From Verrucomicrobiota bacterium (GTDB lineage Bacteria > Verrucomicrobiota > Verrucomicrobiia > Chthoniobacterales > Chthoniobacteraceae), in NCBI GenBank assembly GCA_009885995.1, contig VFJQ01000038.1:1-64000 (forward strand): a stretch of 64,000 bases of DNA, written 5' to 3'. Each line of letters opens with the position of its first letter. The first letter of the stretch is position 1. Of this stretch, positions 9,255 to 18,366 are shown one piece after another. Both the position numbers and the translations under genes were made by a program. The notes beneath the pieces are model-generated. The model was not told the DNA's origin, made no database searches, and worked only from the letters and a program-made list of their open reading frames with translations.

Positions 9255-12004
9255 TACGCCGGGACGGCTTCGGCGCAGCGTTCGCAGAGATCGCGCGGCG
9301 TGAGCGGCACGTGGCGCCAGCAGCGCGGGCATTGGGCCTGGCCGCTGCGGATGACGGTGGCACCGGGCTCGGCAGCGGTGGCGAGCGTGAGTTCGCTGAC
9401 GATGAAGAACTCCTCCAACTCCGCCTGGTCGGCGGCGAGCGCGGCGTGCTGCGCTTCGGGAAGCGCGAGGGTGACGGCGCCCTCCAGTGACTTGGCGATG
9501 GTCTTTGTCTGCCGCGCGGGTTCGACGGCTTGCTGGTAGATGATGCCGCGGAGATTGAGCCAATCGTCCACCTTCGCCTCGAGCGCTTCATCGCGCAGGG
9601 TGGCGTCAGCTTGCGGGAAGACCGCGATATGGACGCTCGTCTTACTGCCGGCGAACTCCCACGCCTCGTCGGCGGTGTAGGCGAGGATCGGCGCGAGCAG
9701 CTTCGTAATGGCGTCGAAGCACGCGTGCATGACGCTCTGCGTGGCGCGGCGGCGTGGGCTGTCGGCGCGATCGCAATACATGCGGTCCTTGGTGATATCG
9801 ACGTAGAGCGCGCTGAGTTCGACGGCGCAGAATTGGTTCACCGTCTCGAAAACGTCGCGGAAGTCGAACGCCTCGTAGGCCGCGCGGCATTTCGCGATGA
9901 CGGTTTGCAGCTTCGAAAGAATCCAACGGTCCACCGTGGTCGTGCCAGCGAGGCTGGAGGGCACCGCGCCGTCGGTGCCGCTGGACGATGGCACCGACGG
10001 CGCGGTGCCCTCCACGAAGTCGTGCAGGTTCGCGAGCAGGATGCGCAGCACATTGCGGAAGCCGCGATATGCTTCGCTCGTGCGCGTGAAGCTCTCCTCG
10101 CTGAACGGCACGTCGTCGGTGAACTGCACGCTTGCGGCCCACAGGCGCACGATGTCGGCACCGTATTTGTTCACGAAAAACTCGGCCTCCATCGGCTTTT
10201 GGTAGGTCCCCTGCGCGCTCTTCGAGATCTTCTTCCTCGTGTCCTTGTCCACGACGAAGCCGTGCGTGATCACGGTCTTGTAAGGCGCGTGACCGGTAAG
10301 CGCGACGCTCGTCATCAGCGACGACTGGAACCAGCCACGATGCTGATCGGTCGCTTCGAGATACACATCGGCGACGCCACCGGTCGCGGCGAGTTCGGGA
10401 TGCTTCTTCGTCACCGCTTGATGCGAGACCCCGGAGTCGATCCACACGTCGAGCGTGTCGTTGCGCCGTGTCGTGCCGGCGGAAAGCCCGAGCGCATTCG
10501 CCCACCACGCGTCGTCGCGCTCGAACCACGAATTGGTGCCGTCCTTCTCGAACACGTCGGCGACTTTCCGCGCGACCGCGGCGTCGAGGATCGGCGTGCC
10601 TTTCTCGTCGTAGAAAACGGGCAGCGGCACGCCCCACGTGCGCTGGCGCGAGATGCACCAGTCGGGCCGCGATTCGACGGTGCCGAAGATCCGGTTGCGC
10701 CCCCACGTCGGCACCCACTGCGTCTCATCGATCGCCTTGAGCGCGGCGGCACGGATGTCTTCCACGCGGATGAAGAACTGCTCGACGGCGCGGAAGACGA
10801 TGGGCGTTTTCGAGCGCCAGCAGTGCGGGTAGTCGTGCGTGTATTTGTGCTCGGCGAGCAGCGCACCGTTCTCGCGGAGGAAGGCGACGATCTCGGCGTT
10901 GGCGTCGAAGACGTATTTGCCGACCCACTCGGGCACGCCCACCTCGTCGGTGAACTTGCCGTAGTCATCCACGGGCGAGAGCACGGGCATGCCGTTTTGC
11001 TGGCCGGCGATGTAATCGTCCTTGCCGTGGCCGGGCGCGATGTGGACCGCACCGGTGCCGGTTTCCATCGTCACAAAGCCTGCGGTGATGATCTTCGACG
11101 TGCGCGGGAGGAAAGGGTGCTGGGCTTCGAGACCGGCGAGTTCCTCGCCTTTGAGCACGGCAAACTCGCGCATCAGCGTCAGGCCCGTGGCGCTCTGGAA
11201 GGATTCGACGAGCGCGCGGGCGACGACGAGCGACTGGCCGCCGAAATCACCGACGACGTATTCGGCGCGTGGATCGACGGCGATGGCGACGTTGGCAGGC
11301 AAGGTCCACGGCGTGGTCGTCCAGATCACCATGCTCGCGGGCTCGCCCGGCCACGAACCGTTGGTCACGGCGAACTTCACGTAGATCGCCGGGTCGGTGC
11401 GCTGCGCGTATTCGACTTCCGCTTCCGCCAGTGCGGTCTGCGCGCCGGTGCTCCAATAGACCGGCTTCATCGATTGATACACGAGCCCCTTCTCCACGAA
11501 CGCCGCGAAGGCGCGGACGACCTCCGCTTCGTAGGCTGGCTCGAGCGTGAGATACGGCTGCTCCCACGAGCCGAGCACGCCGAGGCGCTTGAACTGCCCG
11601 CGCTGGATGTCGATGTATTTGCGCGCAAACTCCTCGGCGCGGCGGCGAATCTCGGCGGGCGCGAGGCCGCGCGATTCCTTCACGACCTTGAACTCGATCG
11701 GCAGCCCGTGGCAGTCCCAGCCGGGGACGAACGGCGCGCGGAAGCCGAGCATCGAGCGCGATTTCACGACGAGGTCCTTGAGGATTTTGTTCAGCGCGGT
11801 GCCCATGTGGACATCGCCATTCGCGAAAGGCGGGCCGTCGTGGAGGACGAAGAGCGGCGCGCCCACGCGGGCGTCGAGCGTCTGCTGGTAAAGGCCGGCG
11901 GCTTCCCATTTCGCGAGCCGCTCGGGCTCGCGCTTCACGAGATCGGCCTTCATCGGAAAGTCCGTCTTCGGCAGCAGCAGGGTGTCTTTATAATTGGCGC
12001 TCAT
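9254..12004 (-). CDS. ileS: Isoleucyl-tRNA synthetase
   Basis: This 916-residue class I synthetase charges tRNA-Ile. The HIGH motif is HMGT at 66-69, the KMSKS motif is KISKS at 592-596, the editing domain lies between them, and a C-terminal zinc site is C892, C895, C907 and C910 (CPRCWRH...LCERC). Length is normal for bacterial IleRS. Residues about 664-683 (EGTAPSVPSSSGTDGAVPSS), between HDFV and the conserved DRWILSKL, are encoded by a perfect 24-bp inverted repeat and are not part of the usual enzyme; the position is a surface loop before the anticodon-binding domain in the family. First gene of a three-gene overlapping operon. Confidence 0.97.
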   Translation of the reverse strand: MSANYKDTLLLPKTDFPMKADLVKREPERLAKWEAAGLYQQTLDARVGAPLFVLHDGPPFANGDVHMGTALNKILKDLVVKSRSMLGFRAPFVPGWDCHGLPIEFKVVKESRGLAPAEIRRRAEEFARKYIDIQRGQFKRLGVLGSWEQPYLTLEPAYEAEVVRAFAAFVEKGLVYQSMKPVYWSTGAQTALAEAEVEYAQRTDPAIYVKFAVTNGSWPGEPASMVIWTTTPWTLPANVAIAVDPRAEYVVGDFGGQSLVVARALVESFQSATGLTLMREFAVLKGEELAGLEAQHPFLPRTSKIITAGFVTMETGTGAVHIAPGHGKDDYIAGQQNGMPVLSPVDDYGKFTDEVGVPEWVGKYVFDANAEIVAFLRENGALLAEHKYTHDYPHCWRSKTPIVFRAVEQFFIRVEDIRAAALKAIDETQWVPTWGRNRIFGTVESRPDWCISRQRTWGVPLPVFYDEKGTPILDAAVARKVADVFEKDGTNSWFERDDAWWANALGLSAGTTRRNDTLDVWIDSGVSHQAVTKKHPELAATGGVADVYLEATDQHRGWFQSSLMTSVALTGHAPYKTVITHGFVVDKDTRKKISKSAQGTYQKPMEAEFFVNKYGADIVRLWAASVQFTDDVPFSEESFTRTSEAYRGFRNVLRILLANLHDFVEGTAPSVPSSSGTDGAVPSSLAGTTTVDRWILSKLQTVIAKCRAAYEAFDFRDVFETVNQFCAVELSALYVDITKDRMYCDRADSPRRRATQSVMHACFDAITKLLAPILAYTADEAWEFAGSKTSVHIAVFPQADATLRDEALEAKVDDWLNLRGIIYQQAVEPARQTKTIAKSLEGAVTLALPEAQHAALAADQAELEEFFIVSELTLATAAEPGATVIRSGQAQCPRCWRHVPLTPRDLCERCAEAVPA
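9956..10013. repeat. Palindromic element family F, in frame inside ileS
   Basis: Arms 9956-9979 and 9990-10013 are perfect 24-bp inverted repeats (arm begins ggagggcaccgcgccgtcgg) with a 10-nt loop. It sits in a loop of IleRS where length variation is tolerated and keeps the frame. It is the only copy of this family seen in the window. Confidence 0.85.
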
Positions 12005-12107
12005 TCGGGAAAAAGAGCGCGGACGCTAGCGGCGGTTGCGGTGGGGGTCAACGTGGGCCGAGTTCTGCGTTGTCGCTGCGGCCCAAGGCTATAAAGTTCA
12101 TGCCGCT

Positions 12108-12722
12108 ATGAGCACTCAAACGAAATGGAATCTCGAAGGCGACTTCCTCCAGGCGTGCAACTGCGACTACGGTTGCCCGTGCGAATTCTCCGCGCCGCCG
12201 ACACGCGGCGACTGTCAGGGCACGGGCGCGATGCAGATTCGCAGCGGACGCTGCGGCGACATCGTGCTCGATGGACTCGGCTGGGGCTTCGCTGCGCACT
12301 GGCCCAAGGCGATCCATCTCGGCAACGGCACGCTCTGTCCGTTCGTCGATGAACGGGCGACAACGGAGCAGCGCGAGGCGTTGCTGAAGATCATGTCCGG
12401 CCAACTCGGCGGCCTGCCGTTTGAGATTCTCGCCACGACGTTCACAAAGGTGCTCGAGCCGCGCTTCGTGCCGTTCGAGTTCGCGTGGAATGGTCGCAAC
12501 AGCCGGATGCACGCGGGCGAATGCATGGTCATCGGGCTCGAGCCGATCAAGAACCCGGTGACGGGCGAGCCGGAATCGGTGCGCGTGGAGCACGCGACCG
12601 GGTTCATCTTCAAGGGCGCCGAGGCGGTGTCCGCCGCGGAAATGAAAGTGGACGTGGATGGGCTGTGCTTTTCGTGGCCGGACAAGGCGGGGTTCGTCAC
12701 GCAGGTCAGCTACGCGAACTGA
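12108..12722 (+). CDS. DUF1326 domain-containing protein
   Basis: The 204-residue protein starts at ATG 12108 (MSTQTKWNLEGDF). The hallmark is a cysteine cluster CNCDYGCPC with C17, C19, C23 and C25, which looks like a metal-binding site. No signal peptide or membrane segment is seen, so it is probably cytoplasmic. The next gene begins two bases after its stop and encodes a DUF2182 membrane protein; I recall this pair as a frequent neighbourhood, implying a joint role, possibly in metal handling. The biochemical function is not established. Confidence 0.88.
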   Translation: MSTQTKWNLEGDFLQACNCDYGCPCEFSAPPTRGDCQGTGAMQIRSGRCGDIVLDGLGWGFAAHWPKAIHLGNGTLCPFVDERATTEQREALLKIMSGQLGGLPFEILATTFTKVLEPRFVPFEFAWNGRNSRMHAGECMVIGLEPIKNPVTGEPESVRVEHATGFIFKGAEAVSAAEMKVDVDGLCFSWPDKAGFVTQVSYAN

Positions 12723-12723
12723 C

Positions 12724-13506
12724 GTGCTCGACGCCGCGCTCAAGCGCGATCGCTGGATCGTCGCCGCAGCGCTGGCGGGTATCACGGCTGTCGCGTGGGC
12801 TTACATGATCCACGAAGCGCGCGCGATGAACGCGACGGGCGTGTGCCAGTGCCTCGGGATGGAGATGTCCGGGCCGAACACGCGCGCGTGGGCCGCGGGC
12901 ACACTGCTGCCGCTCTTCGCGATGTGGGCGGAGATGATGGTGGCGATGATGCTGCCGTCCGCAGCACCAATGATCCTGATCTTCTCCGCGACCAGCCGGC
13001 GGCGGCGGGAAAGTGCGCGGCCTTTCGTGCCGGTCGCGTATTTCGTCGGCGGATACTTCGCGGTGTGGACGCTCTTCAGCGCCGGGGCAGCGCTGCTGCA
13101 ATGGGCGCTCCACGGCGCCGCGCTGATCTCACCGGCAATGGCGACGACGAATCGCTGGCTCGGCGTGAGCGTGCTCGTCGCCGCGGCCGTTTTCCAATGG
13201 ACCCCGCTCAAGCGCGCGTGCCTGGACCACTGCCGCTCGCCGCTCGCCTTCCTGATGACGGACTGGCGTGAAGGCCGTGCGGGCGCGTTCGCGATGGGAT
13301 GGCGGCACGGGCTTTACTGCACCGGCTGCTGCTGGGTGCTCATGCTGTTGCTCTTCGTCGCCGGCGTGATGAACCTCGTGTGGATCGCCGCGCTCGCCCT
13401 GCTCGTGCTCGCGGAAAAGCTCGCGCCGCGCGGGTGGCACCTCGATCGCTGGACCGGCGCCGCGCTCTTCGTATGGGCGGTTTTCATCGCCATGCAGAGT
13501 GCGTAG
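12724..13506 (+). CDS. DUF2182 integral membrane protein
   Basis: Translation probably starts at GTG 12724, directly after the DUF1326 stop, giving 260 residues. About six hydrophobic segments are visible, with the family pattern MWAEMMVAMMLPSAAPM in the second, RHGLYCTGCCWVLM later, and cysteines in TGVCQCLGM. Paired Met and Cys residues in membrane segments suggest metal binding or transport; this is inference. It forms a two-gene operon with the DUF1326 gene. Confidence 0.88.
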   Translation: MLDAALKRDRWIVAAALAGITAVAWAYMIHEARAMNATGVCQCLGMEMSGPNTRAWAAGTLLPLFAMWAEMMVAMMLPSAAPMILIFSATSRRRRESARPFVPVAYFVGGYFAVWTLFSAGAALLQWALHGAALISPAMATTNRWLGVSVLVAAAVFQWTPLKRACLDHCRSPLAFLMTDWREGRAGAFAMGWRHGLYCTGCCWVLMLLLFVAGVMNLVWIAALALLVLAEKLAPRGWHLDRWTGAALFVWAVFIAMQSA

Positions 13507-13521
13507 AGACGCGCCTCCCCG

Positions 13522-15258
13522 ATGAAAACCTCCGCCCTCATAGCCCTTCTCATCCTGTCGCAGTGCGCCCGCGGCGCGGACCTCATTGTGCATCACGCAA
13601 AGATCGTCACGGTGGACGCCGCCTTCTCCGCGCACAGCGCGATGGCGGTGGAAAAGGGACGCATCGTCAAAGTCGGCAGCGACGACGAAGTGCTCGCGCT
13701 CAAGACGGCGGCAACCACCGTGCTCGACCTCGGCGGGCGGATGGTGCTGCCGGGGCTCATGGATTCGCACACGCACCCGAGCGGGGCGTGCATGACGGAG
13801 TTCGATCACCCGATCCCCGTGATGGAATCGGTCGAGGACGTGCTCGCGCATGTGCGGGAGCGGGCGGCGAAGCTGAAGGCAGGCGAGTGGATCGTGCTGA
13901 GCCAGGTCTTCATCACGCGGCTGCGCGAGCAGCGTTACCCGACGCGGGCGGAACTCGATGCTGCGGCGCCGAAGAACCCCGTGCTCTTTCGCACCGGACC
14001 GGATGCTTCGCTGAATACGCTCGCGCTCCAGCTCAGCGGGATCGATCGCAACTTCAAGGTGACCACGGGCAGCGGCGGTTTCGCGGAAAAGGATCCGGTG
14101 ACTGGCGAGCCGACGGGAATCCTGCGGAATTGCACGGGCTCCGTGAAGGCGAAGTCGCCGGACCGCTCGCCGTCGGAAGCCGATCGCACCTCGCGGCTGA
14201 AAGAGCTTTTCGCTGACTACAACTCGGTGGGCATCACCGGCATTTGCGACCGCGATGCGGGTCTCGATGCGATCGAGCGCTATCGTGGGCTACGCGACAC
14301 AGGTGAGCTGACGGTGCGTATCGCGTGTTCGCAGGGCGTGGAGAATACCGGCACGCCCGAGCGCACGCGCACGCAGATCGAGAGCATCGCGCGCAACCCG
14401 CTCCACACGCAGCCAGACGACTGGCTGCGGATCATCGGCATCAAGATGTATCTCGACGGCGGGATGCTCACGGGCAGCGCTTACATGCGGCAGCCGTGGG
14501 GCGTGAGCTCGATCTACTCGATCACCGATCCGAGCTACCGCGGCGTGCTTTTCATCCCGCGCGAGCGGCTGCTGCCGTATGTGCGCGCGACGCTCGAGAA
14601 TGGTCTCGCCTTCACCGCGCACTCGGTGGGCGACGGCGCGGTGCATACGCTGCTCGACGTGTATGACGAGCTCGCGAAGGCCGGCCTGCCCGTGCGCGAG
14701 ACGCGCAGCTCGATCACACACTCGAATTTCATGAGCGCCGACGCCATCGCGCAGGCCGCGCGGCTCGGCGTAATGCTCGATATCCAGCCTGCATGGCTCT
14801 ACCTCGACGGACACACGCTGGCGAAGCAGTTCGGCGACGAGCGGCTGCGCTATTTCCAGCCGCTGCGCTCGATCTTCGCCGCGGGCGTGACTGTCGGTGG
14901 CGGCTCGGACCACATGCAAAAGATCGGTTCGATGCGCTCGGTGAATCCCTACAACCCATGGCTCGGCATGAAGACCGCGATCACCCGCCGCGCCCGCGGG
15001 CTCGATGCGCCGCTGCACCCGGAGGAAGCGCTCACGCGGGAGCAAGCACTCCGCTTTTACACGATCAACAACGCCCGGCTGATGCACACCGACGACCGCA
15101 CCGGCTCGCTCGAAGCGGGGAAGCTCGCCGACTTCATCGTGATCGATCGCGACTTCCTCGAGTGCCCGGTCGATGACATCGAGCGCATCAAGGTGATGCA
15201 GACCTTCCTCGGCGGGCGCGAAGTTTTCTCGCTTCCCGCACCCGGCACGGCGCGATAG
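13522..15258 (+). CDS. Secreted amidohydrolase family 3 protein (YtcJ-like)
   Basis: The 578-residue protein has a signal peptide (MKTSALIALLILSQCARGA), then the amidohydrolase-3 layout: an N-terminal beta-sandwich start DLIVHHAKIVTVD, the metal-binding HxH at H83 and H85 in MDSHTHPSG, later histidines in TAHSVGDGA and SSITHSNF, VGGGSDHM near residue 460, and the C-terminal GSLEAGKLADFIVID that closes the small domain. Enzymes of this family hydrolyse C-N bonds, often formamides; the substrate here is not known. It begins 16 bp after the DUF2182 stop and may be co-transcribed with that gene. Confidence 0.88.
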   Translation: MKTSALIALLILSQCARGADLIVHHAKIVTVDAAFSAHSAMAVEKGRIVKVGSDDEVLALKTAATTVLDLGGRMVLPGLMDSHTHPSGACMTEFDHPIPVMESVEDVLAHVRERAAKLKAGEWIVLSQVFITRLREQRYPTRAELDAAAPKNPVLFRTGPDASLNTLALQLSGIDRNFKVTTGSGGFAEKDPVTGEPTGILRNCTGSVKAKSPDRSPSEADRTSRLKELFADYNSVGITGICDRDAGLDAIERYRGLRDTGELTVRIACSQGVENTGTPERTRTQIESIARNPLHTQPDDWLRIIGIKMYLDGGMLTGSAYMRQPWGVSSIYSITDPSYRGVLFIPRERLLPYVRATLENGLAFTAHSVGDGAVHTLLDVYDELAKAGLPVRETRSSITHSNFMSADAIAQAARLGVMLDIQPAWLYLDGHTLAKQFGDERLRYFQPLRSIFAAGVTVGGGSDHMQKIGSMRSVNPYNPWLGMKTAITRRARGLDAPLHPEEALTREQALRFYTINNARLMHTDDRTGSLEAGKLADFIVIDRDFLECPVDDIERIKVMQTFLGGREVFSLPAPGTAR

Positions 15259-15268
15259 TCGGAGACGA

Positions 15269-15715
15269 ATGTTTTCGCGCATCCTCTCCTGTCTCGCCGT
15301 CGCCGCCCTGCTTTGCGGCTGCCAGCGCATCCGCGATTCAGACCGGACGGCCGCCATCGATTGCGTCCGTGCTAATCTCGCGGCGATCGAGAACGGCAAC
15401 CTCGAAGCGGCCATGGCGACGATCCATCCGCTGAGCCCGGCCTTCGAGGACGCGCGCCGGCAGACCGAGGCGATCTTCCTGCAATACCGGCTCAAGATGG
15501 AACTGGAGTCGGCGAAGATCGGACAAGTCTCGGCCGATTCGATCGAGGTGAATTTTATCCAGGTCACCCGCAAGATCGAAGGGCCGGATGAGTTCGTGGA
15601 CAATCGCGTCGAGGGCACGCATGTGCTCAAGCGGGACGGGACGGCGTGGAAGATCTGGTCCACCCGCTGGAATATGCCGCGCACGCTCGACGGTCAGCCG
15701 CTGCGGGCACCTTGA
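15269..15715 (+). CDS. Small lipoprotein, NTF2/SnoaL-like fold suspected
   Basis: The 148-residue product has a lipoprotein signal ending in the lipobox LLCGC with C18 as lipidation site. The rest reads like an NTF2-like domain: a helix with AAIENGNLEAAMATI, then a strand-rich part ending GTAWKIWSTRW. It starts 11 bp after the amidohydrolase stop. No function can be given; the lipid anchor is the strongest call. Confidence 0.75.
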   Translation: MFSRILSCLAVAALLCGCQRIRDSDRTAAIDCVRANLAAIENGNLEAAMATIHPLSPAFEDARRQTEAIFLQYRLKMELESAKIGQVSADSIEVNFIQVTRKIEGPDEFVDNRVEGTHVLKRDGTAWKIWSTRWNMPRTLDGQPLRAP

Positions 15716-15781
15716 TGCCTGCTTTTGCCCGTTGCCGCGGCGCCGCTCTTGCGTTACCAGCGGCGCCATTCACTACGCCGT

Positions 15782-15967
15782 ATGAGCCTCATTCGATCCA
15801 TCTTTTGGTTCACCATCTTCGTCGCCTCCACTTTCGTGTTCACGGTCATCTTTGAGCACGGCTTCACGAACTTTAAGGTCAACTCGAAGGCAGAATTCGA
15901 GCTCCTCAAGGGCTACTTGAGCGGCGGACCGAAGCGCAAGGCGGACGAAAGCGACAAGATCCCCTAA
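15782..15967 (+). CDS. Small single-pass membrane protein
   Basis: A 61-residue protein starting at ATG 15782 with one hydrophobic segment (residues about 5-26, SIFWFTIFVASTFVFTVIF) followed by a charged tail ending KRKADESDKIP. It lies between a lipoprotein gene and a TPR gene on the same strand. I do not recognise the family. Composition and start are plausible for a real small gene but there is no motif to confirm it. Confidence 0.6.
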   Translation: MSLIRSIFWFTIFVASTFVFTVIFEHGFTNFKVNSKAEFELLKGYLSGGPKRKADESDKIP

Positions 15968-16063
15968 ACGTCCGCCGCAAGTCCCGCGAGGATTTGCCCG
16001 TGCCGCATTGCCAAAGCGGCACGACGGCATTTAGTTTTCCGGCACTCCACGAACTTCCCCGAC

Positions 16064-17476
16064 ATGCCCATCATCTCCGACAAGGAACTCTCCGACGAAA
16101 AACGCGCGCTCTGGCTGAAGGCGTGCAGCGCCGTCGAACTGCGCAACTACGGCTACGCGATCTCGCTCCTGAGCGCCGTGCTGAAGGAAGCCCCGGGCTT
16201 CCTCGACGGGCGCAAGGTGCTGCGCCGCGCGGAAATCGCCGCGACCAAGGGGCGCAAGAGCTTCCTCTCCGGGCTGAGCACCGCCTCGCTCAAAGGATCG
16301 AGCATGATGAAGAAAGATCCGATCTCCGCGATGGAACTCGCGGAGAAGACGCTCGAGACCGATCCCTACAACGTCCAGGCCAACCAGCTCCTGTGCAGCG
16401 CCGCCAAGGCCGCCGAGCTGCCCGATGTGGCCGCGTTTGCGATGGAGACGATCGTCGAGGGCAACCCGAAGGACACGAAGCTCATGCACGAGCTGGCCGA
16501 GCAGTATCTCGCCATGGGCCTCGCGGACCGGGCGGTGAATGTTTACACCAAGATCTCCGAGCTCAATCCGGCCGACCTCATCGCGCTCAAGCGCGGCAAG
16601 GACGCCAGCGCCTCGGCTTCGATGAAGAGCGGCGGCTGGGAGACCGCGGGCAGCTACCGCGACATCATGAAGAACAAGGCCGAGGCCACGTCGCTCGAGC
16701 AAAAGAGCCGCGTCGTCCGGGACCTCGACATGATCACCGAGCAACTCGCCGAGCTGACGCCGCAGTGGGAGGCGGACCAAACCAACGTCGATCTGAGCAA
16801 GCGCGTCGCCAAGCTCTGGGACGAGCAGCTTGAGCAAAAGAACGATGAGGAGAGCCTCAACGGCGCGCTCTATTATTACCTTCACATCAACGAAGTCGTG
16901 AACGGCGCCGATCCGTCCGTGACCCGCCGCATCAGCGACCTGCAGCTCCGGCAGGTGGATAACCAGATCAAGCAATACGAGGACTGGTTCGCCGCCGGCG
17001 GCGACCAGCACGAGGACGCCGCGCAATACCGCGAAGCGCTCGAACAGCTCAAGCAGCAGCGGGCCGCCACGCAGATCGACGACGCGAAACGCCGCATCGA
17101 GCGCAACCCCACCGACCTCCAGCTCCGCTTCGAGTTCGGCGAACTGCTTCTCACCGCGGGCAATTTCAACGACGCCATCCCCGAGCTACAGAAAGCGAGG
17201 CAGAATCCGAACACGCGCCTGCGCGCGATGAGTCTGCTCGGGCGCTGCTTCGTGCAGAAGGGCATGCTCGACATGGCAGCCAACCAATTCCAGTCCGCCG
17301 CCGCCGAGATGACCGCGATGGACGCGGTGAAGAAGGACACGCTCTACGACCTCGCGCTCGTCTATCAGACGATGGGCCGGAAGGACGAATACCTCGCCGC
17401 GCTGAAGGAGATCATCGAAGTCGATTACGGCTACAAGGACGCCGCGCAGCGAGTCGAGAGCAGCTACGCCAGCTAG
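16064..17476 (+). CDS. Tetratricopeptide repeat protein
   Basis: The 470-residue protein has no signal peptide. Helical repeats of the TPR type run through it: YGYAISLLSAVLKEAPGF, AMELAEKTLETDPYNVQA, AEQYLAMGLADRAVNVYTKI, FGELLLTAGNFNDAIPELQKA, and a C-terminal pair ending TMGRKDEYLAALKEIIEVDYG. TPR domains mediate protein contacts; no enzyme domain is visible. The stop codon interlocks with the thpR stop on the opposite strand in the tetranucleotide CTAG at 17473-17476. Confidence 0.85.
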   Translation: MPIISDKELSDEKRALWLKACSAVELRNYGYAISLLSAVLKEAPGFLDGRKVLRRAEIAATKGRKSFLSGLSTASLKGSSMMKKDPISAMELAEKTLETDPYNVQANQLLCSAAKAAELPDVAAFAMETIVEGNPKDTKLMHELAEQYLAMGLADRAVNVYTKISELNPADLIALKRGKDASASASMKSGGWETAGSYRDIMKNKAEATSLEQKSRVVRDLDMITEQLAELTPQWEADQTNVDLSKRVAKLWDEQLEQKNDEESLNGALYYYLHINEVVNGADPSVTRRISDLQLRQVDNQIKQYEDWFAAGGDQHEDAAQYREALEQLKQQRAATQIDDAKRRIERNPTDLQLRFEFGELLLTAGNFNDAIPELQKARQNPNTRLRAMSLLGRCFVQKGMLDMAANQFQSAAAEMTAMDAVKKDTLYDLALVYQTMGRKDEYLAALKEIIEVDYGYKDAAQRVESSYAS

Positions 17477-18012
17477 CTCCACTCCACGCGCAGCTCGACC
17501 GCGTGCGTCGCGCCATCCGGCGCGAGCACGCTCGAGCACAGCGCGAAGCCCTCGACCTTCCACAGGTCGAATTCCGTGTCGGCATACTTGCGCAGAAACG
17601 GCAGCAGCGCCGCACGCGACACGTCCTTCGCACGGCCGAGCGTGATGTGCGGGTGAAACGGCTTGAGGTCCGCCTCCAGCCCGGCGTGCAGCACCGCGTC
17701 CTGGATGTAGTGGTGCAGCGCGAACAAATGCGGATGCCCCTTTCCCACGCCAGCCCACACGACCGTGGGCCACGTGCCGCCGAACGCGCCCACGCCCCGG
17801 ATCGGCAGGAAGAACGGTGGCACACGCACCGTCGCGAGCGCAGCGCGCAGCGACTCCTCGTGCGCCTCGTCCACATCGCCGAGGAAACTCAGCGTCAGGT
17901 GAAGCTGCGCCGCCGGAAGCCAGCGCAGGCCCTTGAGGTGCGGATCGAGCGCGGCCAGCTCGCCGCGGCAGGATTCGGGAAGTTCGAGGGCGATGAAGAG
18001 GCGCTTCGTCAC
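17473..18012 (-). CDS. thpR: RNA 2',3'-cyclic phosphodiesterase (LigT family)
   Basis: The 179-residue product carries both HxTx motifs of the 2H phosphoesterase fold: HLTL at 38-41 and HITL at 122-125, and starts with the family's MTKRLFIALELP. It opens 2',3'-cyclic phosphates on RNA to 2'-phosphates. Length is typical. It is convergent with the TPR gene and shares a CTAG stop-codon overlap with it. Confidence 0.92.
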   Translation of the reverse strand: MTKRLFIALELPESCRGELAALDPHLKGLRWLPAAQLHLTLSFLGDVDEAHEESLRAALATVRVPPFFLPIRGVGAFGGTWPTVVWAGVGKGHPHLFALHHYIQDAVLHAGLEADLKPFHPHITLGRAKDVSRAALLPFLRKYADTEFDLWKVEGFALCSSVLAPDGATHAVELRVEWS

Positions 18013-18366
18013 GGGATGAAGTTAGCCCGGCAGCAGATCGATCGCGACGCATTCATCGCACCCTGGCTCCCGCCTGCGCGCCTGTTTTTCGACACCCTCT
18101 GAGCCGGAGCGATGCGGCGGGTCGCGAAAGCGAGCGCGTAATCAAACGCAGAGGCGCAAAGGACGCAGAGGGATCGCAGAGGGGAGATTTGTGGGCACCG
18201 AATGGTTCGCTGCGCCCCGACTGGATAACTCTGCGTTCCTCATCGTCCTTCGCGCCTCTGCGTTCCCGATGCCGCGCCCAAACTGAATCGTTCCAGCATT
18301 AGTGCCGAAGATCACGGGCGGCTCGGGGGTTGACCGGGGGCCACGGAACCCCAAACGTCCCACCCT
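18013..18366. other. 354-bp intergenic region
   Basis: This region separates thpR and a TPR gene, which are divergent. It contains a family B palindromic element (18144-18266). No convincing ORF or promoter was recognised in the remainder. Confidence 0.7.
18144..18266. repeat. Palindromic element family B, copy 2
   Basis: Left arm 18144-18184 (aaacgcagaggcgcaaagga...) and right arm 18227-18266 are imperfect inverted copies about 42 bp apart. It shares the ACGCAGAGGCGC core with the copies at 803 and 35066. Confidence 0.85.

Noticed and set aside
9530-12094. Plus-strand open frame of 854 codons
   Set aside because: It is antisense to ileS, whose motifs are intact. High GC leaves the opposite frame open; the translation is Arg/Ala-rich and has no domain.
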